A DNA stretch of 64,000 nucleotides from Lacibacter cauensis (GTDB lineage: Bacteria; Bacteroidota; Bacteroidia; Chitinophagales; Chitinophagaceae). The notes under the pieces were generated by a model. The model was given only the letters and a program-made list of their open reading frames with translations, had not been told where the DNA came from and searched no databases. Numbering within the stretch: the first letter of the stretch is position 1; every line of letters starts with the position of its first letter. Below are positions 1 to 7,840 of the stretch, piece after piece. A program made the translations under genes and the position numbers. The stretch covers positions 310,001 to 374,000 of the forward strand of contig NZ_VLLE01000005.1 in NCBI RefSeq assembly GCF_007830055.1. The letters are read 5' to 3'.

Positions 1-543
1 GTAAATGGCGATGGCCTCATCAACAACGATGATATGGTGCCGCTTGGTTATCCGCAACAGCCGGAAATCATTTATGGCTTTGGTGCATCGTTTGGTATCA
101 AGCGTTTCGACTTCAGTTTCTATTTCCAGGGGGCAGCACGCAGTTCGTTCTTCATCAATCCATGGAATATTCAACCGTTTTATCTGAATGGCGGTTATCA
201 AAACAACCTGTTGCAGGTTATTGCTGATAATCACTGGTCAGAAAACAATCAGAATCCTTATGCTTTCTGGCCACGCCTCAGCACATGGAGGGTGAACTCA
301 AACAATCAAACCTCTACCTGGTGGATGCGTAACGGTTCGTTCTTACGCTTGAAGAGTGTAGATATGGGTTATACAATGCCCGACTGGAAAGCCCTGAAAT
401 TAAAAGGTACACGTGTTTATTTCTCAGCAACCAATCTCTTTATCCTTAGTGGTTTTAAACTGTGGGATGTGGAAATGGGAGGCAACGGATTAAACTATCC
501 TATTCAATCTGTTTACAGCATGGGTGTACAACTCAACTTTTAA
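1..543 (+). CDS. SusC/RagA-family TonB-linked outer membrane receptor, C-terminal part
   Basis: The reading frame is open from the first base, so the gene is cut by the window edge; 180 codons remain. They match the end of SusC-type beta-barrels: an early segment with GDGLINNDDM followed by YPQQPEIIYGFGASF, then a stretch on chain order and the phrase RNGSFLRLKSVDMGYTMP, and a final strand ending in aromatic F (VQLNF), as is usual for outer membrane barrels. The SusD gene follows after 23 bases, the standard order in glycan utilization loci. SusC imports oligosaccharides through the outer membrane with TonB energy, with SusD as the lid. The substrate cannot be read from this fragment; the GH43 and GH30 genes downstream suggest a hemicellulose or arabinogalactan side chain (inference). 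Confidence 0.93.
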   Translation, partial: VNGDGLINNDDMVPLGYPQQPEIIYGFGASFGIKRFDFSFYFQGAARSSFFINPWNIQPFYLNGGYQNNLLQVIADNHWSENNQNPYAFWPRLSTWRVNSNNQTSTWWMRNGSFLRLKSVDMGYTMPDWKALKLKGTRVYFSATNLFILSGFKLWDVEMGGNGLNYPIQSVYSMGVQLNF

Positions 544-566
544 TTTAAAACATTCAATTTTTTAAA

Positions 567-2540
567 ATGAAGACAAGCATTAATTATAAAGTTGTAAACA
601 GGGGTTTGCTCTTTGCTGCAATCTTTGCACTTACAACCACACTGCATTCCTGCCGCAAGTACCTGGATGTAGTGCCGGATAATATCTCTACCATCGACAA
701 CGCCTTTAAGCTGCGTGTGGAAGCCGAAAAGTTTTTATTTACCTGTTATTCGTATTTGCCTAAGAACGGCGATGGTTGGTACAATGCCGGTATGGCTTCT
801 GCAGATGAAATATGGTTGCCGCAGGATGATCAAACACACTGGCATGCTGCTTTCCGTATTGCACAGGGGCAACAGAATGTAGCCGATCCTTATTTTAACG
901 AGTGGGCTGGCTGGCGCAAAGGTGGTACAGGTAATACCCGTTACGATAACCAGAAAATTTGGAATGCCATCCGCAACTGTAATATCTTTTTAGAGAACAT
1001 GGCCGATATGACGAAGGTGCCGGATATTAATCCTGCAGAACGTTCACGTTGGATTGGTGAAGTGTTGTTCTTGAAAGCGTTTTATCATTATTACATGTTA
1101 CGCATGTATGGTCCTATTCCGTTGATTACAAAAAATGTTCCTGTTGAAGCAGATCCTGCAAGCTCTTATGTGAAGCGTGCGCCCGTTGACGAGTGTGTAA
1201 GCACCATTACTACATGGCTCGATAGTTCGATTAAGTTATTACCCGAGCGTATTCAAAACGAAAATACAGAGTTGGGCAGAGTAACACAGCCCATTGCATT
1301 GGCAGTAAAAGCAAAATTGCTGGTAATGGCTGCGAGTCCGCTGTTTAACGGTAATCCTGATTTTGTAAACTTCAAGGATAAAGATGGTGTGTCTTTGTTT
1401 AACCCAACATTTGATCCGGATAAGTGGGTGGAAGCAAGAGATGCTGCCAAAGCAGCGGTTGAAGCGGCAGAAGCAAATGGCTTTACGCTTTATTATTACA
1501 AGAACGATATTTATAACCTCAGTACTGCTACCAAAACACAACTCAACATCCGCAATGCGGTAACACAGCGTTGGGGTTCGGAAACAGTGTGGGGTAATTC
1601 GCAAATGTATTTCCCGAACGAAGCGTTGTGTATGCCACCTATGACAAGAGGCAGCAATACCAACCGCTTTCAGTTGCAAGGTGTGTGGGCTCCGCCTATT
1701 AAAATTGCAAAATTGTTCTACACGTCCAATGGTGTACCTATTGAAGAAGATAAAACGCTCAACTTTGCCAATTACGATCAATTGCGCACTGCAACCGCTG
1801 CAGAGAAATATTACATTGAACCCGGTGTTGCAACTGCACGTTTAAACTTCGACAGAGAACCTCGTTTCTATGCCAACTTAGGTTTTGATGGTGGCATCTG
1901 GTACATGAAAGATGGTAATGCAACAGGTAGTGATATTGGTACGTACTATGTAAAAGCGAAGAATGTAGAAAGCGCAGGCTTCGGGCATTTTACCAACTGG
2001 AGCGAAACAGGCTACTTCGTTAAAAAATTAGTAAGCTGGGAATCTACCACCGCTGGTACAGCTGCTCCTGTATGGCGCTCTTACCCATGGCCCGAAGTGC
2101 GTCTTGCTGATTTGTATTTGTTGTATGCAGAAGCAGAGAACGAAGTGAATCCTGCATCCGGTATCGCCATTCAGTATGTAGATAAAGTGCGTGAGCGTGC
2201 AGGTTTGAAAGGTGTTGTAGAATCGTGGAGCAATTATTCAAGCAATCCTTCGAAATACAGTTCGCAGGCAGGTTTGCGTTCAATCATTCACCGTGAACGT
2301 ACGCTTGAGTTAATGTTTGAAGGACAACGTTTCTGGGATTTACGCAGATGGAAAGAAGCACCTGATGAATTGAATAAAGACATTACAGGTTGGAGTGTAC
2401 AGGGTAAAACAGAAAGCACTTACTATAAAGAGAAATTTATTTTCAGTCAACGTTTTGTTGCACCACGTGATTATTTCTGGCCAATCGGCAATTATGATAC
2501 ACGTCGTAATCCTAACCTGGTAGAAAATCCGGGTTGGTAA
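567..2540 (+). CDS. SusD/RagB-family nutrient-binding outer membrane lipoprotein
   Basis: The 657-residue product begins with a lipoprotein signal: positive start, hydrophobic core, then HSC with the lipid-bearing cysteine near residue 29, followed by RKYLDVVPDN, the usual start of mature SusD proteins. The middle carries the TPR-like helical region (WIGEVLFLKAFYHYYMLRMYGPIPL), and the end has the typical SusD block with RERTLELMFEGQRFWDLRRW and a closing NPNLVENPGW. It is longer than average SusD (about 500-600). It sits directly after SusC with no terminator between, so the two are co-transcribed. The role is to bind glycan at the cell surface and cap the SusC channel. Family assignment is firm; ligand unknown. 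Confidence 0.96.
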   Translation: MKTSINYKVVNRGLLFAAIFALTTTLHSCRKYLDVVPDNISTIDNAFKLRVEAEKFLFTCYSYLPKNGDGWYNAGMASADEIWLPQDDQTHWHAAFRIAQGQQNVADPYFNEWAGWRKGGTGNTRYDNQKIWNAIRNCNIFLENMADMTKVPDINPAERSRWIGEVLFLKAFYHYYMLRMYGPIPLITKNVPVEADPASSYVKRAPVDECVSTITTWLDSSIKLLPERIQNENTELGRVTQPIALAVKAKLLVMAASPLFNGNPDFVNFKDKDGVSLFNPTFDPDKWVEARDAAKAAVEAAEANGFTLYYYKNDIYNLSTATKTQLNIRNAVTQRWGSETVWGNSQMYFPNEALCMPPMTRGSNTNRFQLQGVWAPPIKIAKLFYTSNGVPIEEDKTLNFANYDQLRTATAAEKYYIEPGVATARLNFDREPRFYANLGFDGGIWYMKDGNATGSDIGTYYVKAKNVESAGFGHFTNWSETGYFVKKLVSWESTTAGTAAPVWRSYPWPEVRLADLYLLYAEAENEVNPASGIAIQYVDKVRERAGLKGVVESWSNYSSNPSKYSSQAGLRSIIHRERTLELMFEGQRFWDLRRWKEAPDELNKDITGWSVQGKTESTYYKEKFIFSQRFVAPRDYFWPIGNYDTRRNPNLVENPGW

Positions 2541-2570
2541 TCTGATTTAAAAATCCTGAAAAAAAGTACA

Positions 2571-3773
2571 ATGAAACTTATTCAAACGATTATACCATCT
2601 TTATTGCTTTCGGCATTTATTGCAGCATCGTGCAATAAAGAATTAGAAACACATTCCCCCATCAGCAACGATCCTACCGTTCCTGCACAAATAACCGATG
2701 TAACTGTTTTGAACGGAAGTGGTAAGGCAACCATTTCTTACAAGTTGCCGAACGATCCGCATTTGCTGTATGTAAAAGCGGTGTATACCATTACAACAGG
2801 TAAACAGTACGAAACGAAAGCATCGTATTATAACAACTCATTGGTAGTAGAAGGTTTTGCAGATACACTGGAACATGAAGTGAAGTTGTATTCGGTAAGC
2901 CGTTCCGAAATACAATCGCAGCCTGTTACGGTAAAAATAAAACCGTTAACAGCACCAATCTGGGAAGTGTTCCGCAGTATTCAGATAACAGATGCGTTTG
3001 GCGGTTATAATCTTACAGCAGTTAATGCATCAAAGGCAAACATCTCCATTATTGTTACCAAGCCGAATGTGTTTAAAGAATATGAAATTGATAACAACAA
3101 AAGTGTATACACCAATGTAGACAGTGTGCTCTCAAAAGTTCGTGGATTAGATACCGGTCTTTATCGGTTTGGATTTTTAGTAGTAGACAGATGGGGCAAT
3201 AAAACCGATACCATGTACAAGGTTATCAATCCTATTTTTGAAACACAGCTCGATCCTGCTAAATTTTCAAGCTTGGTATTGCCGGGCGATGCGCCGCAGG
3301 TAACCAATGGTGCTGCGTTGCAATATGCGTGGGATGGTAAGTTGGGTTGGCCTTACACAAGTTTCACCAACCAGGTGCCCGGTGGCAGTGGTCCGCACAT
3401 GATTACGTTCAATACAGGAGCCTTGGCTAAACTCAGCCGTATCTGGATTCGTCCGTATCCGGAAGGGTCACGCTATTATTATCTCACAACCATGAAGCGT
3501 TTTGAAATTTATGGTTCAGATAATCCAAACCTCAATGGTGCATTGGATGCATCGTGGAAGCTACTCGGCTCGTACACGGTAAAGAAACCATCGGGCTTGC
3601 CTTATGGTACAGATGATGCCAACGATCAGGCAACTGCTGCTGCAGGTTTTAACTGGGAAATTGATTTGGCTGCACCGAAAGTAAAATACATCCGTATCCG
3701 TTGCCTCGAAAATTTTGCAGGCGGTACGGCACAAAGTATTAATGAGTTGAAGGTATATGGCGATACACGTTAA
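2571..3773 (+). CDS. DUF4959/DUF5000-type surface lipoprotein of the Sus locus
   Basis: This 400-residue lipoprotein has a signal ending in AASC (cysteine near residue 21). The order resembles the common DUF4959-DUF5126-DUF5000 architecture: an N-terminal Fn3-like domain about residues 35-125 (ITDVTVLNGSGKATISYKLP), a second beta domain about 130-225, and a C-terminal discoidin-like domain about 240-400 with a buried run near WEIDLAAPKVKYIRIRCLE. Such proteins sit immediately after SusD in many Bacteroidota loci and are thought to act as surface glycan-binding proteins; that role is family knowledge and not visible here. It starts 30 bases after susD and is probably in the same transcript. 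Confidence 0.85.
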   Translation: MKLIQTIIPSLLLSAFIAASCNKELETHSPISNDPTVPAQITDVTVLNGSGKATISYKLPNDPHLLYVKAVYTITTGKQYETKASYYNNSLVVEGFADTLEHEVKLYSVSRSEIQSQPVTVKIKPLTAPIWEVFRSIQITDAFGGYNLTAVNASKANISIIVTKPNVFKEYEIDNNKSVYTNVDSVLSKVRGLDTGLYRFGFLVVDRWGNKTDTMYKVINPIFETQLDPAKFSSLVLPGDAPQVTNGAALQYAWDGKLGWPYTSFTNQVPGGSGPHMITFNTGALAKLSRIWIRPYPEGSRYYYLTTMKRFEIYGSDNPNLNGALDASWKLLGSYTVKKPSGLPYGTDDANDQATAAAGFNWEIDLAAPKVKYIRIRCLENFAGGTAQSINELKVYGDTR

Positions 3774-3796
3774 CCACTTACTAAAAATTAAAACAC

Positions 3797-5032
3797 ATGC
3801 AAAAACAATATAAAAAGCTTTCTTTCATTGCCCTGCTGATGATGGCATTAGCCGCCTGTTCAAAGTGGGATGAATATAAAAAGTATACGCAAGCAGGAGA
3901 GGTGATCTACACAGGGAAAATGGATTCGGTAAAAACATATCCCGGTAAGAACCGTATAAAAATTACTGGCTTACTACCTGCCGATCCGAAAATTGCAAAA
4001 TGCAAGATCAAATGGAACGACGGAAAGGATTCTGTTCTGTATGATATCACAAAAGGAACAGGCATCGACAGCTTCACTAAAATTGTTGCAATACCTGAAG
4101 GTATTTACAACTTTACCATTCAAACGTTCGATGCTGTTGGTAACAGCTCGATGAAGGTAAATGCAGCCGGTACTGCGTACGGATCAAAATATGAAAGTGG
4201 ATTATCGAACAGGGTTGTAACCCGTGCAGAATTAATGCCTGGTGGTAAAGCCGAGTTGGCTTGGGATAACCTTGATGCAGCTTCGGGCGCATTAGGTACA
4301 TGGGTGCGTTATACCAAAGTGGGAGATGTGGTTGATTCATTGTTTGTACCATTAACACAAAGCTTAACATCACTCGATAATTTCAAACCTGGTACTCCGG
4401 TCGTATTGCGTACACTGTTTTTGCCCAAGCCGAATTGTATTGATACGTTCAGCAGTGCTTCACTGAATGTAGGTGTGAAATACGAAATTACCAGTCAGTA
4501 TTTATCGAACACAGGACCAGGTTTCCAACGTGCAACATTTGATGGCAGATGGGGAACACTCGCAGCGCCATGGATTACAAATGCAGCAGCTAAAAATAAA
4601 GGTGGCCTCTACGGTGGTTATTCTTCTGATGCCGGTGGAGTAATTAACTGGGAAACATGGAATAATACACCTGTTACCAATGGTATTGTGTACCAGACAA
4701 CATCATCGCCGCTGCCTGCAGGAAAATATATTGTTTCGTTTGATGAGTACTCAGAGATACAGGCTAACTCAACTGTATACTGTGTAGCAGCAGCTGGCGA
4801 CACTGGTATTCCTGTATTGGCGAATTTGTCTACTGCATTAGGTTATGTAGGAGCGTATAATGGAGCAAATATTGGCGCAACATCACCGAGCGCAACAGAT
4901 ACAAGAAGCTTTTCATTTACACTTACTGCGCCAACAGTCGTGTCTATTGGCTTCCTGGCAAATATTGTCGGCAATGGTAACCCGGGCAGTTATATCCAGA
5001 TAAAACGAATTCAGTTATTCAGCACCAATTAA
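3797..5032 (+). CDS. DUF4998-containing surface lipoprotein of the Sus locus
   Basis: The 411-residue product has a lipoprotein signal with LAAC (cysteine near residue 21) followed by SKWDEYKKY and GEVIYTGKMDSVKTYPGKNRIKI, the hallmark start of DUF4998 proteins. Two Fn3-like segments fill residues about 25-215. The C-terminal part, about 230-410, looks like a galactose-binding-type beta sandwich (DUF5013-like). The gene follows the DUF5000 gene by 23 bases and is the last before a terminator, so it closes the susCD operon. A surface glycan-binding role is inferred from family and position; no catalytic motif is visible. Confidence 0.83.
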   Translation: MQKQYKKLSFIALLMMALAACSKWDEYKKYTQAGEVIYTGKMDSVKTYPGKNRIKITGLLPADPKIAKCKIKWNDGKDSVLYDITKGTGIDSFTKIVAIPEGIYNFTIQTFDAVGNSSMKVNAAGTAYGSKYESGLSNRVVTRAELMPGGKAELAWDNLDAASGALGTWVRYTKVGDVVDSLFVPLTQSLTSLDNFKPGTPVVLRTLFLPKPNCIDTFSSASLNVGVKYEITSQYLSNTGPGFQRATFDGRWGTLAAPWITNAAAKNKGGLYGGYSSDAGGVINWETWNNTPVTNGIVYQTTSSPLPAGKYIVSFDEYSEIQANSTVYCVAAAGDTGIPVLANLSTALGYVGAYNGANIGATSPSATDTRSFSFTLTAPTVVSIGFLANIVGNGNPGSYIQIKRIQLFSTN

Positions 5033-5160
5033 ACGGTGCGTGTTTTAAAGATGTTGTTTAACAAGTAATAGCGATCTCCTGAATAGTTGTCTTTCAGAAT
5101 ATAAAAGGGAATAGATAAAAATTGAATCCGTCAACTATTGTTAGGGTCATAATCGACAGA

Positions 5161-5197
5161 AAGGCTCCATTGTTTCCACAAGGGGCCTTCTTTATTC
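5161..5197 (+). terminator. Terminator after the Sus lipoprotein genes
   Basis: AAGGCTCC (5161-5168) pairs with GGGGCCTT (5182-5189), with one G-U pair, around a 13-base loop, followed by CTTTATT. It lies 128 bases after the DUF4998 stop and 26 bases before the GH43 start. It would end or reduce the susCD transcript before the enzyme genes. No TAnnTTTG promoter was seen between it and the GH43 gene. Confidence 0.6.
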
Positions 5198-5222
5198 AAA
5201 ACATAATTTTAATAAACCAAAA

Positions 5223-6209
5223 GTGAAGTTGAAGAAAGTAGTTTGTTTGGCAGCAATGTTTTTTGTTGCAGCAATAAGTGAAGAATTGTATGCGCAAAAA
5301 AATAAACCGCAGTACAGCGATTCTGTTCCGTTCAATCCCATCATCCGTAATAAGTTTACGGCCGATCCTGCAGCACTAGTCTATAACGATACGGTGTATT
5401 TGTATACCGGTCATGATGAAGCACCGAAGGGTGAAGCACGTTATGTAATGCAGGAGTGGTTGTGTTATTCTTCAACCGATATGCTCAACTGGAAAGAACA
5501 TCCATCGCCTTTGAACGTAAAAGCATTTGCGTGGGCAAAAGGCGATGCATGGGCTTCGCAGGTAATTGAACGCAACGGCAAATTTTATTGGTATGCAGCT
5601 GTTGAACATAAAACGATCGGAGGCAAAGCAATCGGTGTAGCCGTTGCAGATAAACCAACCGGACCATTTACTGATGCGTTGGGCAAAGCACTTGTTACAA
5701 ACGATATGACGAAAGCCACATCAATCTGGTGGGATGATATTGATCCGACAGTGTATATTGATGATGACGGGCAGGCTTATTTATTTTGGGGTAATACAAA
5801 ATGTTATTATGCGAAGCTCAAAGAAAATATGCTTGAGCTGGATGGTCCGATCCAGGTAGTAGAAGGCTTACAGAAATTCACCGAAGCGCCCTGGATTCAT
5901 AAACGCAACGGCTGGTATTATCTTTCGTACGCTTACCAGTTTCCTGAAAAGATCGCTTATGCAATGAGCCGAAACATCAACGGACCGTGGGAGTACAAAG
6001 GCATTTTAAACGAAGTGGCAGCAAACAGCAATACCAATCACCAGTCCATTATTGAGTTTAAAAGCAAGTGGTATTTTATTTACCACAATGGTGTGCTGGC
6101 CGATCATGGCGGCTTTCACCGTTCTGTTTGTATCGATCGTTTGTACTACAATAAAGACGGAACGATGAAGCGTGTTGTAATGACGAGTGAAGGGTTGTTA
6201 AAAAGGTAG
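5223..6209 (+). CDS. Glycoside hydrolase family 43 enzyme, secreted
   Basis: The 328-residue protein starts with GTG; the next residues form a signal peptide ending near YAQ (residue 25). Family 43 five-bladed propeller features are clear: the base aspartate D48 in TADPAALVYND, the pKa-modulating D174 in WDDIDPTVYIDDDG, and the acid E221 in FTEAPWIHKRNGWYYLSYA. It is close to a bare catalytic domain, without an obvious extra carbohydrate-binding module. Family members cleave arabinofuranosides, xylosides or galactosides, and the sequence alone does not decide between these. The GH30 gene follows after 66 bases. Likely periplasmic or surface, acting on the glycan captured by the upstream SusCD pair (inference). 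Confidence 0.9.
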   Translation: MKLKKVVCLAAMFFVAAISEELYAQKNKPQYSDSVPFNPIIRNKFTADPAALVYNDTVYLYTGHDEAPKGEARYVMQEWLCYSSTDMLNWKEHPSPLNVKAFAWAKGDAWASQVIERNGKFYWYAAVEHKTIGGKAIGVAVADKPTGPFTDALGKALVTNDMTKATSIWWDDIDPTVYIDDDGQAYLFWGNTKCYYAKLKENMLELDGPIQVVEGLQKFTEAPWIHKRNGWYYLSYAYQFPEKIAYAMSRNINGPWEYKGILNEVAANSNTNHQSIIEFKSKWYFIYHNGVLADHGGFHRSVCIDRLYYNKDGTMKRVVMTSEGLLKR

Positions 6210-6275
6210 AACAATCAGCATTGCATACAATGTATGGTTACTTTTATTCAGCATTAGTAGTTATAAAATTTTAGA

Positions 6276-7832
6276 TTGAAGAATTTATTATTAGCCGCTT
6301 GTTGTTTTTTGCTTTGCTCATTTTTTGCAGACGCACAAACCATCAGCTTCACGATTGATCTGAAACATACAGCACAAACCATCGAGAACATCGGTGCATC
6401 GGGTGCATGGTACAGCGAAGGCATCGGTAAGTACTGGCCTGCAGAAAAGAAAGAACGTATGGCTGAGCTGCTGTTCAGCAAAGGATTTGATGCAGCAGGT
6501 AATCCGTTGGGTATTGGTCTTTCTGCCTGGCGATTTAATATTGGAGGCGGAACGTTTGAGCAGGGCGACAGCAGCGGTATTCGTAATACATTCCGCAGAG
6601 TCGAAAGCTTTCTTTCACCTGATGGTACGTATGATTTTACAAAACAGCAAGGTTATATTTGGTTTACAAAAAAAGCTGTTGCTTACGGCGTGCAGGATCT
6701 GATTGCGTTCTCCAATACGCCTCCTGTACAATTCACAAAAAACGGTTTGGGCTTTCGCACACAAAAAGATTTTGTAACCAATTTAAGAGAGGATAAGTAT
6801 AACGCCTATGCAGGCTTTTTAACAACCGTGCTGAAACATTTTGATGCAGAGGGAATTCATTTCAACTACATCAGCCCGGTGAACGAACCGCAGTGGGACT
6901 GGTCGGCTAAGTTTGGACAGATGAACCAGGAGGGATCGCCCTGGCATAATAAAGACATTTACAACATAGCTGTAAAACTCGATAGTGCATTAACAGCGCA
7001 ACAACTCTCCACGAAAATTCTTGTTACAGAAGCTGCTGATTTATCGTTTTTGTACAGCGGTACCAATCATGCATCCAAACAGCTGCAACAGTTTTATGCC
7101 AAGGAAAGCAAATTGTACTTAGGTAACTTGCAGCATCTGCACAAAGTAATCGAGGGACATAGTTACTTTACCGATCATGGTGATGAAAACATCATCAACA
7201 TAAGAAGAAAGTTAAACGATACTGCAACAAAATACAATGTTCCCTTCTGGCAATCGGAGTACAGTATGCTGGGCGATGGTTATAAAGAAGGATCGAAGGA
7301 ACGCCGCTCAGCAATGGACTGTGCATTGTTTTTGGCAAAGATGATTCATCATGATTTTACAGTAGCTAATGCTACAGCATGGCATTTCTGGAATGCATGG
7401 GAGCCGGGCAGGAGTGATGCTGAGAGTCGTTACAACTTAATTGCTTTGAAGAATATTGCGGATCCGGCTATTGCCGATTATACCGTAACAAAAAATTTAT
7501 GGGCCTTGGGGCATTACAGCCGTTTTGTACGGCCGGGTATGCAACGCATTGTTGCCGAACGAAACGATGGGTTAAGCCTTGTACAGCAGGCGCAGGATAT
7601 GATGCTGAGTGCATTTGCAAATAAAAATACAGTAACGGTGGTGGTAATAAACTACAAAACTTCTGCTGCAAAAATTGATCTGTTGATTCCTGCTGTTAAA
7701 GAAGCAAAGCAGATCAAACGCTATACTACATCGGCAGAAAAAGGAGAGGAGATGAAGTATGCTTCGCAGCAATCGCTGTCGGGTATTGAACTAAGTCCCA
7801 GATCAATCACCACGCTGGTGATTGATCTGTAG
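6276..7832 (+). CDS. Glycoside hydrolase family 30 enzyme, secreted
   Basis: A TTG codon starts a signal peptide ending near ADA-Q (residues 20-21). The 518-residue product shows the clan GH-A pattern of GH30: acid/base E204 in SPVNEPQWDW and nucleophile E328 in FWQSEYSMLGDG, with the barrel start at IENIGASGAWYSEGIGKYWP. The C-terminal 110 residues form the small beta domain attached to GH30 barrels. The style resembles the endo-beta-1,6-galactanase branch, but xylanase or glucanase activity cannot be excluded. It is co-directional with the GH43 gene and converges with dnaE, with only eight bases between the stop codons. A long hairpin is embedded in its final codons. Confidence 0.9.
   Translation: MKNLLLAACCFLLCSFFADAQTISFTIDLKHTAQTIENIGASGAWYSEGIGKYWPAEKKERMAELLFSKGFDAAGNPLGIGLSAWRFNIGGGTFEQGDSSGIRNTFRRVESFLSPDGTYDFTKQQGYIWFTKKAVAYGVQDLIAFSNTPPVQFTKNGLGFRTQKDFVTNLREDKYNAYAGFLTTVLKHFDAEGIHFNYISPVNEPQWDWSAKFGQMNQEGSPWHNKDIYNIAVKLDSALTAQQLSTKILVTEAADLSFLYSGTNHASKQLQQFYAKESKLYLGNLQHLHKVIEGHSYFTDHGDENIINIRRKLNDTATKYNVPFWQSEYSMLGDGYKEGSKERRSAMDCALFLAKMIHHDFTVANATAWHFWNAWEPGRSDAESRYNLIALKNIADPAIADYTVTKNLWALGHYSRFVRPGMQRIVAERNDGLSLVQQAQDMMLSAFANKNTVTVVVINYKTSAAKIDLLIPAVKEAKQIKRYTTSAEKGEEMKYASQQSLSGIELSPRSITTLVIDL
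7799..7829. terminator. Long hairpin inside the last codons of the GH30 gene
   Basis: CAGATCAATCACCA (7799-7812) and TGGTGATTGATCTG (7816-7829) form a perfect 14-pair stem with a CGC loop. It ends three bases before the end of the GH30 stop codon and 12 bases before the dnaE stop. There is no clear T-tract on either strand, so intrinsic termination is uncertain; it could stabilise mRNA 3' ends or block read-through at this convergent junction. Confidence 0.5.
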
Positions 7833-7840
7833 ACCTTCGT

